Assembly: GCF_002936985.1 (NCBI RefSeq)
Contig: NZ_MPZN01000002.1
Location: forward strand, 1 to 64,000
Direction of reading: 5' to 3'
DNA from: Microterricola pindariensis
GTDB lineage: Bacteria; Actinomycetota; Actinomycetes; Actinomycetales; Microbacteriaceae
Length of the DNA stretch: 64,000 nucleotides
Made by a program: the position numbers and the translations under genes. Shown in pieces: positions 17,354 to 26,415 of this stretch (the first letter of the stretch is position 1; every line of letters starts with the position of its first letter). The notes under the pieces were generated by a model. That model saw only the letters and a list, made by a program, of their open reading frames with translations, had not been told where the DNA came from and ran no database searches.

Positions 17354-18447
17354 CCGAACAGACCCTCACCGTCAACGGCGATGCTGAGCGACTGGCTCCC
17401 CACACACGTCGCGTCGCGGTCATCGGCTGCGGCGACATCTCGGCCATCCACCTGGCCGCGATCGCCGGCCTGCCCGGCGCCAGACTGGTCGGGGTCTCCG
17501 ACCCGGATGCCGCCAGGCTGGCCGCGACGGTCCAGGCGCACGGAGTGCCCGGGTTCGCCGACCACCTGGAGCTGTTCGCTGAGCTCGCTCCCGACGTCGT
17601 GCACATCTGCACCCCGCACAACACACATGCGCAACTGGCGATCGACGCCCTCGAGCGCGGCATCAACGTGATCGTCGAGAAGCCGCTCGCTGATTCGCGT
17701 GACGAGGGCAGGCGGGTGGCCGCCGCTGCCAGGAACAGCACGGCGAGAATCGGCGTGTGCTTCCAGAACCGGTACAACGCGCCGGTTGTCGCGGCACAGG
17801 CTCTGTTGGCAGGCGGCACCCTGGGCTCGATCAGGGGAGCGTCTGCCACCGTGAGCTGGCACCGCACCGCGGAGTACTACCTCGACCGGCCCTGGCGCGG
17901 CACCTGGGCCGGCGGTGGCGGCGGGCTGCTGATGAACCAGGCGATCCACACCATCGACCTGCTGCACTGGCTCGTTGGCCCGGTCGCTGACGTCGACGGT
18001 CATGCAAGCACCAGGCACCTCGGTGAGGTTATCGAGGTGGAAGACACCGCAGAGCTGATGCTGAGCCATGAGAACGGTGCGCGCAGCGTCTTCTACGCCA
18101 CGCTGGCCCACACTCTGAATTCCCCGGTCAGTATCGAGATCGTGACCGATGGGGCGGTCCTTCTGCTCCGGGGCGATCTCACCGTCACGTACGCGGATGG
18201 CCGAACAGAGCTCGTCAGGGAGGCCAGGGCCGCAACCGGGGAGCGTGCCTACTGGGGCATCTCGCACGAGCTGCTCATCGCTGACTTCTACCGCGGCCTC
18301 GATTCCGGAGAGCCGTTCTGGATTGACCCGGACGAAGCGCAGAAGTCCCTCGACATCGTTCAAGGCGTCTATGACCTGTCGTACGGCACGCGCTCTGGCG
18401 CGCTCCCGCACACGACCGATTCCCCCTCACAGAAAGCAGTTTCATGA
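17350..18447 (+). CDS. Gfo/Idh/MocA-family NAD(P)-dependent oxidoreductase (first)
   Basis: 365 residues. The Rossmann motif is VAVIGCGDIS (22-31) and the EKP motif that positions the nicotinamide and a catalytic Lys is at 110-112. The C-terminal half is the alpha/beta dimer domain, with GGGGGLLMNQAIHTIDLLHWL providing the conserved His-Asp substrate pair. It would oxidise a sugar or reduce a keto-sugar. It lies in an operon with an isomerase upstream and a second family member downstream, linked by ATGA overlaps at both ends. Confidence 0.9.
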   Translation: MTEQTLTVNGDAERLAPHTRRVAVIGCGDISAIHLAAIAGLPGARLVGVSDPDAARLAATVQAHGVPGFADHLELFAELAPDVVHICTPHNTHAQLAIDALERGINVIVEKPLADSRDEGRRVAAAARNSTARIGVCFQNRYNAPVVAAQALLAGGTLGSIRGASATVSWHRTAEYYLDRPWRGTWAGGGGGLLMNQAIHTIDLLHWLVGPVADVDGHASTRHLGEVIEVEDTAELMLSHENGARSVFYATLAHTLNSPVSIEIVTDGAVLLLRGDLTVTYADGRTELVREARAATGERAYWGISHELLIADFYRGLDSGEPFWIDPDEAQKSLDIVQGVYDLSYGTRSGALPHTTDSPSQKAVS

Positions 18448-19610
18448 CTAAGAAGGTACGCATCGGCATCATCGGGCTCGGCGCCCAGGGGTCCATGTAC
18501 GCGAAGTTCATCACCGATGGCCTGGTGCCGAACATGGAAATCGGGGCCATCGCAGACATCGACCCGGCCAAGGCGGAGAGCGCGGCATCCGACTACCCGG
18601 GAATCCCCTTCTTCTCCGACTACCTGGAGATGATCGAGAGCGGCAGCGTCGACGCCATCGTCACGTGCGTTCCGCACTTCCTGCACCCGCAGATCGGCAT
18701 CGACGCGCTGCGGCGCGACATCCATGCCCTGGTCGAGAAGCCGGCAGGCGTTTACACCAAGCAGGTCGCGGAGCTCAATGCCTTTGCGCAGACCAAGCCG
18801 GAGCTGAGCTTCGGCATCATGTTCAACCAGCGCAACAACCCGCTGTACATCCGGCTCAAGGAGATCGTCGACGGCGGCGAGATCGGCAGCATCCTGCGCT
18901 CGAACTGGATCATCACCAACTGGTGGCGCCCGCAGGGCTACTACGACCAGAGTGCCTGGCGCGCCACCTGGGGCGGAGAGGGCGGTGGGGTGCTCGTCAA
19001 CCAGGCCCCGCACCAGCTCGACCTGTGGCAGTGGATCTGCGGCGTGCCGAAGTCGGTGTACTCGAAGGTCGCATACGGCTACCGCCGCAACATCGCGGTC
19101 GAGGACGAGGTGACCGCCCTCGTCGACTACGGCAACGGCGCCACCGGCGTCTTCATCACCGCCACCCACGAGATGACCGGAACCGACCGCTTCGAGATCG
19201 TCGGCTCACAGGGCAAGATCGTCGTCGAGAACTCGCAGACCGCGACCGTCACCCGGCTGAAGCGCCCGGAGCGCGAGCTCAGCGAGGGCATGGACATGAG
19301 CGACGTCATGAAGCTGTTCATGGGCCAGCTCAACACCGACGACTACTACGAGCAGGAGACCATCGAGTTCGACTCGGTGTGGGGCGCCCAGCACGCCGGC
19401 GTGCTCGAGAACTTCGCCGCGAACATCCTCGACGGCACCCCGCTGCTGGCACCCGGTTCCGACGGCATCACGGGCGTGCGCCTGGCCAACGCCATCCACC
19501 TCTCGAGCTGGACCGGACGCGAGGTGTCGCTCGACTTCGACGAGGAGGAGTTCCTCGCGGAGTTGAACTCGCGCATCCGGGTCGAGGACAAGTTCCCCGA
19601 ACGGGTCTGA
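18444..19610 (+). CDS. Gfo/Idh/MocA-family NAD(P)-dependent oxidoreductase (second)
   Basis: 388 residues. The Rossmann motif GLGAQG is at 11-16 and the EKP at 98-100. The substrate segment reads GGEGGGVLVNQAPHQLDLWQW. It is only distantly similar to its upstream neighbour, so the two probably catalyse successive or opposite redox steps, as in 3-keto-glycoside pathways. Last gene of the 16505-19610 operon, followed by a strong hairpin. Confidence 0.9.
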   Translation: MTKKVRIGIIGLGAQGSMYAKFITDGLVPNMEIGAIADIDPAKAESAASDYPGIPFFSDYLEMIESGSVDAIVTCVPHFLHPQIGIDALRRDIHALVEKPAGVYTKQVAELNAFAQTKPELSFGIMFNQRNNPLYIRLKEIVDGGEIGSILRSNWIITNWWRPQGYYDQSAWRATWGGEGGGVLVNQAPHQLDLWQWICGVPKSVYSKVAYGYRRNIAVEDEVTALVDYGNGATGVFITATHEMTGTDRFEIVGSQGKIVVENSQTATVTRLKRPERELSEGMDMSDVMKLFMGQLNTDDYYEQETIEFDSVWGAQHAGVLENFAANILDGTPLLAPGSDGITGVRLANAIHLSSWTGREVSLDFDEEEFLAELNSRIRVEDKFPERV

Positions 19611-19638
19611 TCCGCTCACGAGCAACCGGCAGGTGCAG

Positions 19639-19672
19639 GCGTGGGAGCCGCTCGCAGGCGTGGCTCCCACGC
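19639..19672 (+). terminator. Hairpin terminator of the isomerase-dehydrogenase operon
   Basis: GCGTGGGAGCC (19639-19649) and GGCTCCCACGC (19662-19672) are perfect 11-bp arms, followed by GCTCTTG. It lies 28 bp after the stop codon. Confidence 0.75.
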
Positions 19673-19741
19673 CGCTCTTGCGCGCCCACCAGCGCAGCGA
19701 CCGGTCGCTGGCCACGATTTGATTCCGAGCCGCACGCGATT

Positions 19742-19759
19742 TTGACAATCGGTTGCCAA
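19742..19759. promoter_or_regulatory. LacI-type operator, copy 2
   Basis: TTGACAATCGGTTGCCAA differs from copy 1 at one base. It lies 117 bp upstream of the binding-protein gene and overlaps plausible -35 sequence, ahead of a weak TATAGC at 19775. Confidence 0.8.
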
Positions 19760-19818
19760 ACTTGACTTGGCTGATATAGCGTTACCGAAACAATCACAGG
19801 TTGTCGCCCTTCTCTGAG

Positions 19819-19836
19819 GGTGCAACCGGTTGCACC
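19819..19836. promoter_or_regulatory. Perfect 18-bp palindrome, second operator
   Basis: GGTGCAACCGGTTGCACC is fully symmetric and CG-centred. It has the half-site shape of a LacI-family operator (TGCAAC/GTTGCA) but differs from the TTGNCAA copies. It lies 60 bp downstream of copy 2, probably in the transcribed leader. It may be a roadblock site or belong to another LacI protein. Confidence 0.65.
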
Positions 19837-19876
19837 ACTCAATGTCGAGAAGCACCAGCAGCGCAAGGAGAAAACA

Positions 19877-21418
19877 ATGAAGTTTCGTTCCCGGGTGACA
19901 GCCGTCGCCCTCCTCACCGCGGCGGCGATAACGCTGACCGCCTGCTCAGGAAGCGGCGCACAACCGGCTTCGTCCGACGGCTCGGCCGGCACGGGCGGCA
20001 CCCTCACGATTGGCGCTTTCGTCGACGTGAAGTCGTTCGACCCGGCCCAGGCCCACATCGGCCACTACGTCCAGTACTACCAGCCGGTGTACGACTCCCT
20101 GCTGCGTCGCGAGCCCGATGGAACGCTGGTGCCCATGCTCGCGACGGCGTGGGAGTACAACTCCGACAACACCGAGCTCACCCTCACCCTCCGTGACGAC
20201 GTGACCTTCACCGACGGCACCACGCTCGACGCCGAAGCCGTCAAGGTCAACCTCGACCGGTTCCGCACCGGCAATGGCCCCGACGCGTCGACCCTGGCCC
20301 AGGTCTCTGATGTCGCCGCCACGGACGCCACCACCGTGGTGATCACGCTCAAGGCGCAGGACCCCGCGCTGCTCGACTACCTCGGCAACGCCGATGGCTT
20401 CATCGCCAGCCCAGCGGCCATTGAGGGCGGCAAGCTCGCCACCGACCCGGTCGGCAGCGGACCCTACACGCTCGACAAGTCCAAGACCGTCGCGGCATCC
20501 ACCTACACCTTCGTGAAAAACCCGGACTACTGGGACCCGTCGCTCCAGGTCTACGACACGATCGTGCTCAAGCCGATCCTCGACACCACCGCGATGTCGA
20601 ATGCCATCATCTCCGGGCAGATCAACGCGGCGCTGCTCACCGCGAAGACGCAGCCGCAGGCCAAGGGCGCCGGCCTCACCGAGTACAACTACCCGACCGA
20701 CTGGCAGGGACTGCTGTTCTTCGACCGCGATGGAACCATGGTTCCCGAGCTCGCCGACGTCAAGGTGCGTCAGGCCATCAACTACGCGATCGACAAGGAA
20801 ACCCTGCTCGCCCAGGTGGGCAAGGGTCTCGGCACGGCGACCAGCCAGCCGTTCGGCAAGGGCACCGACGCGTTCGACGAGTCGCTCGAGTCGGCGTACC
20901 CGTACGACGTCGAGAAGGCGAAGGCGCTCCTCAGCGAGGCAGGCGTCGGTGAGTTCAGCATCACCATGCCGACGGTCTCCGGGTTCTTCGACCCTGCCCT
21001 CACGGCCGGTATCGGCCAGAACCTCGCCGACGTCGGCATCACGGTGAACTGGGAGAACGTGGCCGGGTCGGACTTCATCTCCAGCCTGGTTCAGGGCAAG
21101 TACGCCGCCAGCTGGTTCTCGCTGTTCCAGGGTTCACCCTGGGTTGCGGTCAACCAGATCATCGCCCCAGAGGCCACGTACAACCCGTTCCACACGACCG
21201 ATGCGAAGGTCGACACGCTCATCACCGCCATCCAGACCGGTTCGGCCGACGAGCAGAAGACGGCGGCCCAGGAAATCAACAAGTACATCGTCGAGCAGGC
21301 CTGGTTCGCCCCGTTCTACCGTCCAGACCAGATCTTCTTCACCGACAAGAACACCACGACCGAGCCGCAGTTGCAGCAGGCCGTGCCGTCGATCTACTCC
21401 TACGCGCCCGCGCAGTAA
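19877..21418 (+). CDS. ABC transporter substrate-binding lipoprotein (family 5, peptide/oligosaccharide type)
   Basis: 513 residues. The N-terminus is a lipoprotein signal with lipobox LTAC and acylated Cys23. The rest is a cluster C solute-binding protein (SBP_bac_5): FDPAQAHIGHYVQYYQPVYDSLLR, then LTLRDDVTFTDGTTLDAEAVK. Although this family is named for peptides, many members bind oligosaccharides. Its place among glycosidase and uronate genes and behind two operators suggests an oligosaccharide or uronide ligand. The start has an AAGGAG site. A hairpin follows the gene, so it is probably expressed above the membrane subunits. Confidence 0.9.
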   Translation: MKFRSRVTAVALLTAAAITLTACSGSGAQPASSDGSAGTGGTLTIGAFVDVKSFDPAQAHIGHYVQYYQPVYDSLLRREPDGTLVPMLATAWEYNSDNTELTLTLRDDVTFTDGTTLDAEAVKVNLDRFRTGNGPDASTLAQVSDVAATDATTVVITLKAQDPALLDYLGNADGFIASPAAIEGGKLATDPVGSGPYTLDKSKTVAASTYTFVKNPDYWDPSLQVYDTIVLKPILDTTAMSNAIISGQINAALLTAKTQPQAKGAGLTEYNYPTDWQGLLFFDRDGTMVPELADVKVRQAINYAIDKETLLAQVGKGLGTATSQPFGKGTDAFDESLESAYPYDVEKAKALLSEAGVGEFSITMPTVSGFFDPALTAGIGQNLADVGITVNWENVAGSDFISSLVQGKYAASWFSLFQGSPWVAVNQIIAPEATYNPFHTTDAKVDTLITAIQTGSADEQKTAAQEINKYIVEQAWFAPFYRPDQIFFTDKNTTTEPQLQQAVPSIYSYAPAQ

Positions 21419-21425
21419 GTAGCTC

Positions 21426-21455
21426 GGGTCCCCGACCGCGCATGGCCGGGGACCC
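21426..21455 (+). terminator. Intra-operon hairpin after the binding-protein gene
   Basis: GGGTCCCCG (21426-21434) and CGGGGACCC (21447-21455) are perfect arms with a 12-nt loop. It lies before the permease genes, so it probably acts as a partial terminator or mRNA stabiliser. Confidence 0.6.
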
Positions 21456-21509
21456 CTCCCTCACCTTTGCCTCACCCCCCACCACCAACCACCTGACAAC
21501 GGAGCAGAA

Positions 21510-22451
21510 ATGGTTTCCTTTATCGTCCGACGCCTGATTTCGGGCGTGGTGGTGCTCTTCGTAGTGTCGTCGTTGACGTTCTTCATGTTGTACTTCTCGG
21601 CGACAAGCGTCGCCCGCAACATCCTGGGTGAATCGGCCACGCAGGCGCAGGTGCACCTCAAAGAGATCGAGCTCGGTCTTGATCAGCCCCTCTTCTCCCG
21701 CTACTTCGACTGGCTGGGAGGCGCGCTCAGCGGCAACTTCGGTGTGTCGTGGTTCAACAGCCAGCCCGTTGTCGAGAGCATCGTCGGGCGTCTTCCCACG
21801 ACACTGTCCATCGTCCTGGTGACGATTGTGATCGCCGCGGTCTTGGCCACGTTGTTCGGCGTCGCCGCAGCTGTGCGCCGCGGATGGGTGGATCGCCTGC
21901 TGCAGATCGTCTCCATCGGGGCCTCTGCCATCCCGCAGTTCGTTGTCGCGATTGTGCTGGTCACTGTCTTCGCGATCGGCCTGCAACTGTTGCCCGCGAC
22001 GGGCTATGTGCCCCTGACCGACAACGTCGGGGGCTGGCTCGCCTCGATCACGCTGCCGATCATCGCCTTAGCGATCGGCGCGGTCGCCTCGACCGCCCAG
22101 CAGGTCCGAAGCGCCGTGATCACCGTGCTCAGCCGCGACTATGTGCGAACGCTGCGCAGCCGCGGCCTGGCCCCGCGGGAGATCCTGTTCCGGCATGTGC
22201 TGCGCGGCGCCGCCCCGGCCGGTCTCACCGTGTTGTCGCTGCAGTTCATCGGAATGCTCGGTGGCGTTGTCGTGCTCGAGCAGATCTTCGCCCTTCCTGG
22301 GCTGGGATTCCTGGCGCTGCAGTCCACTACCCAGGGTGACATGCCCGTCCTGATGGGTGTCGTGGTCTACATCGTCATCATCGTTGTTGTTGTCAACTTG
22401 CTGGTCGACCTCGCCGTCGGCTGGCTGAACCCGAAGGCGCGTGTGTCATGA
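21510..22451 (+). CDS. ABC transporter permease, DppB type
   Basis: 313 residues, about six transmembrane helices. It begins IVRRLISGVVVLFVVSSLTFFMLYF, the usual DppB/OppB first helix. The EAA-type cytoplasmic loop reads DYVRTLRSRGLAPREILFRHVLRGAAPAGL. It forms half of the channel with the permease domain of the next gene. The stop overlaps the fusion gene by 4 bp. Confidence 0.92.
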   Translation: MVSFIVRRLISGVVVLFVVSSLTFFMLYFSATSVARNILGESATQAQVHLKEIELGLDQPLFSRYFDWLGGALSGNFGVSWFNSQPVVESIVGRLPTTLSIVLVTIVIAAVLATLFGVAAAVRRGWVDRLLQIVSIGASAIPQFVVAIVLVTVFAIGLQLLPATGYVPLTDNVGGWLASITLPIIALAIGAVASTAQQVRSAVITVLSRDYVRTLRSRGLAPREILFRHVLRGAAPAGLTVLSLQFIGMLGGVVVLEQIFALPGLGFLALQSTTQGDMPVLMGVVVYIVIIVVVVNLLVDLAVGWLNPKARVS

Positions 22452-24265
22452 CCGAAACATTGGCTGAGACCCCACAGCCCGAAGCAGCGGTTCGCACGGG
22501 TGTGTTCCGTCGGCTCCTGAAGAACCCCCTGGGCCTGACGGCCCTGATCATCCTCGGGATCGTGGTCCTGACCGGAATCTTCGGCCCCGTCATCGCCCCG
22601 TTCGACCCCAACAAGGCCGATCTGGTGAACGCCTTGGCCGGTCCCGGCACCGACGGACACCTTCTCGGTACCGACAGTGCGGGACGCGACGTGTTCAGCC
22701 GGCTGTTGGTCGGCGCGCAGAGCACCCTGCTTGCCGCCGCCCTCGCCGCGGTCGTCGCCCTCCTGATCGGGCTGCCGACCGGACTGCTGGCCGGCTATTT
22801 CGGCGGCAAGTTCGACTCGGTGGCGAGCTGGTGCACGAACGTGCTCATGTCACTCCCGGCGATCATCATCCTGCTCGCCGCCAGCGCAGCCCTGGGCCGG
22901 TCGGTGTGGATTTCCATGACCGTGTTCGGTGTGCTGATGTCCCCCGGAATGTTCCGCCTCACCCGCACGTCGGTGCAGGCCGTGCGCAATGAGCTCTACG
23001 TCGACGCGGCGCGGGTCGCCGGTCTCAGCACCGCCAGCATCATCGGCAAGCACATCCTGTTCGTGGTGCGCGCACCTCTGATCATCCAGACGTCGATCGT
23101 CTGCGGTATCGCCATCGCGATTCAGGCAGCTCTCGAGTTCCTGGGGCTGGGCGACCCGCTCACCCCGACCTGGGGCGTGATGCTCAACGAAGGCTTCATC
23201 AACATCTACGGCTCTCCAATCCTCGCCGTCTGGCCGGGCCTGGCGATCTCGCTCACCGTGGGCTCATTCGTTGTCCTCGGCAACGCGTTGCGTGACGCCT
23301 TGGAGGACGCACCGAAGTTCAAGCGGACCAAGCCCATCCAGCTCACCCCGCCGAGGACTGAGTCGGTGCAGGCGGTCGACCTCGCCGCAGCCGACCACCT
23401 GCTGAGCGTCTCGCGTCTCGGCGTCGGCTACCCGCAGCAGGGCGGAGCGACCAAGGTCGTCGTCGCCGATGTGTCGTTCCACGTGGACCGCGGCGAAGTG
23501 CTCGGCATCGTCGGTGAATCCGGCTCGGGCAAGTCCCAGACCGCGTTCTCCATCCTGGGGCTCCTGCCGGATGAGGCCGAGATCCTGGGCGGCAGCATCA
23601 GCTTCGACGGCATTCCGCTGGTCTCGGCCGGGGGCAACCGCCTGTCGCAGGGGCGTTTGTCCGAGCTCCGCGGAAAGCGCATCGCGTACATTCCACAGGA
23701 GCCGATGTCGAACCTCGACCCGAACTTCACGATCGGCTACCAGCTGGTGCGGCCGCTCACGCGAGTGCTCGGCCTGTCGAAGGCCGAAGCCACCGCGCGG
23801 GCGCTTGAGCTTCTCACCATCGTGGGGATCACCAACCCGCAGCGCACATTCGACGCCTACCCGCACGAAGTCTCCGGGGGGATGGCACAGCGCGTGCTGA
23901 TCGCCGGAGCCGTCAGCTGCAACCCCGATCTGTTGATCGCCGACGAGCCCACCACCGCACTCGATGTGACCGTGCAGGCCGAGGTGCTCGACCTGCTCCG
24001 CGATCTGCAGGCCCGTTTCAACATGGGCGTGGTGCTCGTCACGCACAACTTCGGTGTGGTTGCCGACCTCTGCGACCGCGTCGTCGTGATGCAGAACGGT
24101 CGTGTCGTCGAATCCGGCGATGTGCGCACCATCCTCCGCGCCCCCCGGGAGCAGTACACGCGCACCCTGCTCGGCGCGATGCTCGAGGGAAAGACGCCCA
24201 TGAGCACGCTCACCGTCACCGAACCCGCCCCCGTGTTCGACGCCCCAGTGAAAGTTGGTCTGTGA
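22448..24265 (+). CDS. Fused ABC permease (DppC) and ATPase (DppD) protein
   Basis: 605 residues joining two normally separate subunits. Residues 1-300 are a DppC-type permease: LLGTDSAGRDVFSRLLVGA and the EAA loop NELYVDAARVAGLSTASIIGKH. After a hydrophilic linker (about 290-318), residues 319-590 are an ATPase with Walker A GESGSGKS (356-363), signature SGGMAQ (476-481) and Walker B LLIADEP with Asp499-Glu500. The reading frame is continuous and both halves keep their motifs, so this is a true fusion. It removes the need to assemble DppC with DppD. The next gene supplies the second ATPase. Confidence 0.92.
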   Translation: MTETLAETPQPEAAVRTGVFRRLLKNPLGLTALIILGIVVLTGIFGPVIAPFDPNKADLVNALAGPGTDGHLLGTDSAGRDVFSRLLVGAQSTLLAAALAAVVALLIGLPTGLLAGYFGGKFDSVASWCTNVLMSLPAIIILLAASAALGRSVWISMTVFGVLMSPGMFRLTRTSVQAVRNELYVDAARVAGLSTASIIGKHILFVVRAPLIIQTSIVCGIAIAIQAALEFLGLGDPLTPTWGVMLNEGFINIYGSPILAVWPGLAISLTVGSFVVLGNALRDALEDAPKFKRTKPIQLTPPRTESVQAVDLAAADHLLSVSRLGVGYPQQGGATKVVVADVSFHVDRGEVLGIVGESGSGKSQTAFSILGLLPDEAEILGGSISFDGIPLVSAGGNRLSQGRLSELRGKRIAYIPQEPMSNLDPNFTIGYQLVRPLTRVLGLSKAEATARALELLTIVGITNPQRTFDAYPHEVSGGMAQRVLIAGAVSCNPDLLIADEPTTALDVTVQAEVLDLLRDLQARFNMGVVLVTHNFGVVADLCDRVVVMQNGRVVESGDVRTILRAPREQYTRTLLGAMLEGKTPMSTLTVTEPAPVFDAPVKVGL

Positions 24266-25155
24266 TGAACGCATCCACCAGCGACCAGACAGGTCCTGGC
24301 GGCCTGCTCCGGGTCGACAACCTCATCGTCGAGTACCCCGGCACAGGTTTCAGGGCCAAGCCCTTCCGCGCGCTGGACGACGTGTCGATCCACATCGGCG
24401 CCGGAAAGACCCTGGGCCTGGTCGGCGAGTCCGGCTCAGGCAAGACCACCCTCGGGCGCGCCCTGCTCGGCCTCGCTCCCGTCTCTGGTGGCACGATTCG
24501 CTTCGACAACGAAGACATCAGCCAGGCGAGCCGCAGCAAGCGCCGCGCACTCAGCCGTGACCTGCAGGTCGTCTTCCAGGATCCCTACACCTCGCTCAAC
24601 CCGTCGATGACGGTGGGCGACATCCTGTCTGAGCCGCTCACCGTGCAAGGAAAAAGCCGCTCGGATGCGCGCAGGCGCGTGCGTGAGGTGCTCGACCAGG
24701 TCGGCCTGCCGCAGGATGCCATCGGTCGGATGCCGCGCGAGTTCAGCGGCGGGCAGCGGCAGCGCGTCGCAATCGCCCGGGCGCTCGCCCTCTCGCCCAA
24801 ACTCATCGTCTGTGACGAGCCCGTCTCTGCGCTCGACCTCACCACGCAGGCCCGGGTACTCGACCTGTTCCTGCAGATCCAGCGCGACACGGGAGTGTCC
24901 TACCTGTTCGTGTCGCACGACCTCGACGTCGTGCGCCACATCAGCCACCGGGTTGCCGTGATGTACCGCGGCGAGATCGTGGAGCAGGGTCCGGCCGGGC
25001 AGGTCACCACCACGCCGGAACACCCGTATACCCAGCGACTGCTGTTGGCCTCGCCGGTGCCGGACCCCGACCGGCAGGAGCAACGCCGGGACAACCGGCG
25101 CAGACTGCTTGATGAGCAGCGTGCGCACGACATCCAGGCCGGGGTCGCCGCCTGA
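24265..25155 (+). CDS. ABC transporter ATPase, DppF type
   Basis: 296 residues. Walker A GESGSGKT lies in LGLVGESGSGKTTLGRALLGL, the signature is FSGGQRQRVAIARAL and Walker B is LIVCDEPVSALD. The C-terminal TTTPEHPYTQRLLLASPVPDP is the oligopeptide-ATPase extension. It is the second ATPase of the transporter. The ATG at 24265 overlaps the TGA of the fusion gene by one base; a GTG 3 bp earlier is an alternative. The next gene, the LacI regulator, starts 37 bp on. Confidence 0.92.
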   Translation: MNASTSDQTGPGGLLRVDNLIVEYPGTGFRAKPFRALDDVSIHIGAGKTLGLVGESGSGKTTLGRALLGLAPVSGGTIRFDNEDISQASRSKRRALSRDLQVVFQDPYTSLNPSMTVGDILSEPLTVQGKSRSDARRRVREVLDQVGLPQDAIGRMPREFSGGQRQRVAIARALALSPKLIVCDEPVSALDLTTQARVLDLFLQIQRDTGVSYLFVSHDLDVVRHISHRVAVMYRGEIVEQGPAGQVTTTPEHPYTQRLLLASPVPDPDRQEQRRDNRRRLLDEQRAHDIQAGVAA

Positions 25156-25192
25156 TGCCGGGACTGTGGCACGATACAAGCGGGAGCAATAG

Positions 25193-26311
25193 ATGAACGC
25201 CCCGGTCGGTGTCTCCACGACACCCGAAGCCACGAGAGGTGAGCAGAGCGTGACTAGTGACGTGACGAGCGACGACACCGCCGCCGCCGAAACGCGGCCC
25301 GGCCGACGCTCGAAAGCGCCTGCAACCATCTACGACATCGCCAAGCTGGCCGGGGTGAACCCGTCGACGGTCTCTCGTGCGCTGAGCAAGCCCGGACGCA
25401 TCAACGTCAAGACGGAGGAACGCATCCACGCCGCGGCGAAGGAGCTGAACTACCGGCTCAACCCGATGGCACGCGCCCTGCCGACCGGACGCACGAACAC
25501 CCTCGGGCTGCTGCTCGCCGACATCACAAACCCGATGTTCTTCGAGGTCGTGCGCGGCGCGGAGCGGGCGGCGAGCCGCCGGGGCTACACGCTGATCCTC
25601 GCCGAATCGCAGGAGTCTGGTGAGCGCGAGGCCGAGGCGGCCGAGCGTGTCTCGCCCTCGGTCGACGGCCTGGTGCTCGTCACCACGCGCCTGGGCGACG
25701 AGAAGATCCAGGAGTTCGCCGAGCGCAAGCCGCTCGTTGTCATCAACCGTCAGGTCGAGGGCGTGCACGGCATCGTTCCCGACCTGGAGCCGGGCATCGA
25801 CGAGGCGCTGGCGCACCTCGCCGAGCTCGGCCACACCGCGCTGGCCTTCCTGTCCGGGCCGGCGAACTCGTGGATGAGCCGCGCCCGCTGGGATGCCCTT
25901 CTGGCCAAGGCGCCCGGGCTCGGGATGACGATCGTCGAGATCGGCCCGGGAGTGCCGACACTGGACGGCGGCCGCGACGCCCTCTCGCGCGTCCTGGCCT
26001 CCGGCGTCACCGCCGTGCTCGCCTACAACGACCTGATGGCCATCGGCCTGATGCGTGCAGCGCAAGAGCAGGGGCTGGTCGTTCCCGGCCGGCTCAGCAT
26101 CATCGGCTTCGACGACATCTTCGGCTCCGACTTCACCTCCCCGCAGCTCAGCACGATCCGCACGCCGCTCGGCGATATCGGCGAACGGGCGATCCGGCTG
26201 ACCCTCGAACTCATCGACGAGTATGCCGAGGGCACGCCCGCCCGGGTCGACGCCAGCCCGCTGCCCACCGAGTTGGTCGTCCGCGGATCCACAGGCCCCA
26301 TCCAGCCGTAG
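25193..26311 (+). CDS. LacI-family transcriptional regulator of the uronate locus
   Basis: 372 residues. The HTH (about 45-95) reads ATIYDIAKLAGVNPSTVSRALS, followed by the hinge YRLNPMARAL. The periplasmic-binding-protein-like sensor (about 100-365) contains TNTLGLLLADITNPMFFEVV and SIIGFDDIFGSDFTSPQLST. Unusually, about 44 polar residues precede the HTH; a GTG at 25250 is an alternative start that shortens this. It lies at the end of the transporter operon. The TTGNCAANCG-type palindromes at 16393, 19742, 26364 and 29409 are its probable sites; a uronate or an early product is the probable inducer. Confidence 0.9.
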   Translation: MNAPVGVSTTPEATRGEQSVTSDVTSDDTAAAETRPGRRSKAPATIYDIAKLAGVNPSTVSRALSKPGRINVKTEERIHAAAKELNYRLNPMARALPTGRTNTLGLLLADITNPMFFEVVRGAERAASRRGYTLILAESQESGEREAEAAERVSPSVDGLVLVTTRLGDEKIQEFAERKPLVVINRQVEGVHGIVPDLEPGIDEALAHLAELGHTALAFLSGPANSWMSRARWDALLAKAPGLGMTIVEIGPGVPTLDGGRDALSRVLASGVTAVLAYNDLMAIGLMRAAQEQGLVVPGRLSIIGFDDIFGSDFTSPQLSTIRTPLGDIGERAIRLTLELIDEYAEGTPARVDASPLPTELVVRGSTGPIQP

Positions 26312-26363
26312 GGAGCCGCCCGGCGGCTGCCCTGTCGTGGACCCTGAGCGGGTGCACAGTGTT

Positions 26364-26381
26364 TTGGCAACCGGTTGACAA
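26364..26381. promoter_or_regulatory. LacI-type operator, copy 3
   Basis: TTGGCAACCGGTTGACAA, 8 of 9 symmetric pairs. It lies 35 bp upstream of the uronate isomerase start and just downstream of the LacI gene. Confidence 0.82.
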
Positions 26382-26415
26382 ACCCGCAATCCCGATGTTC
26401 ACTAAAGGAGTGTCC

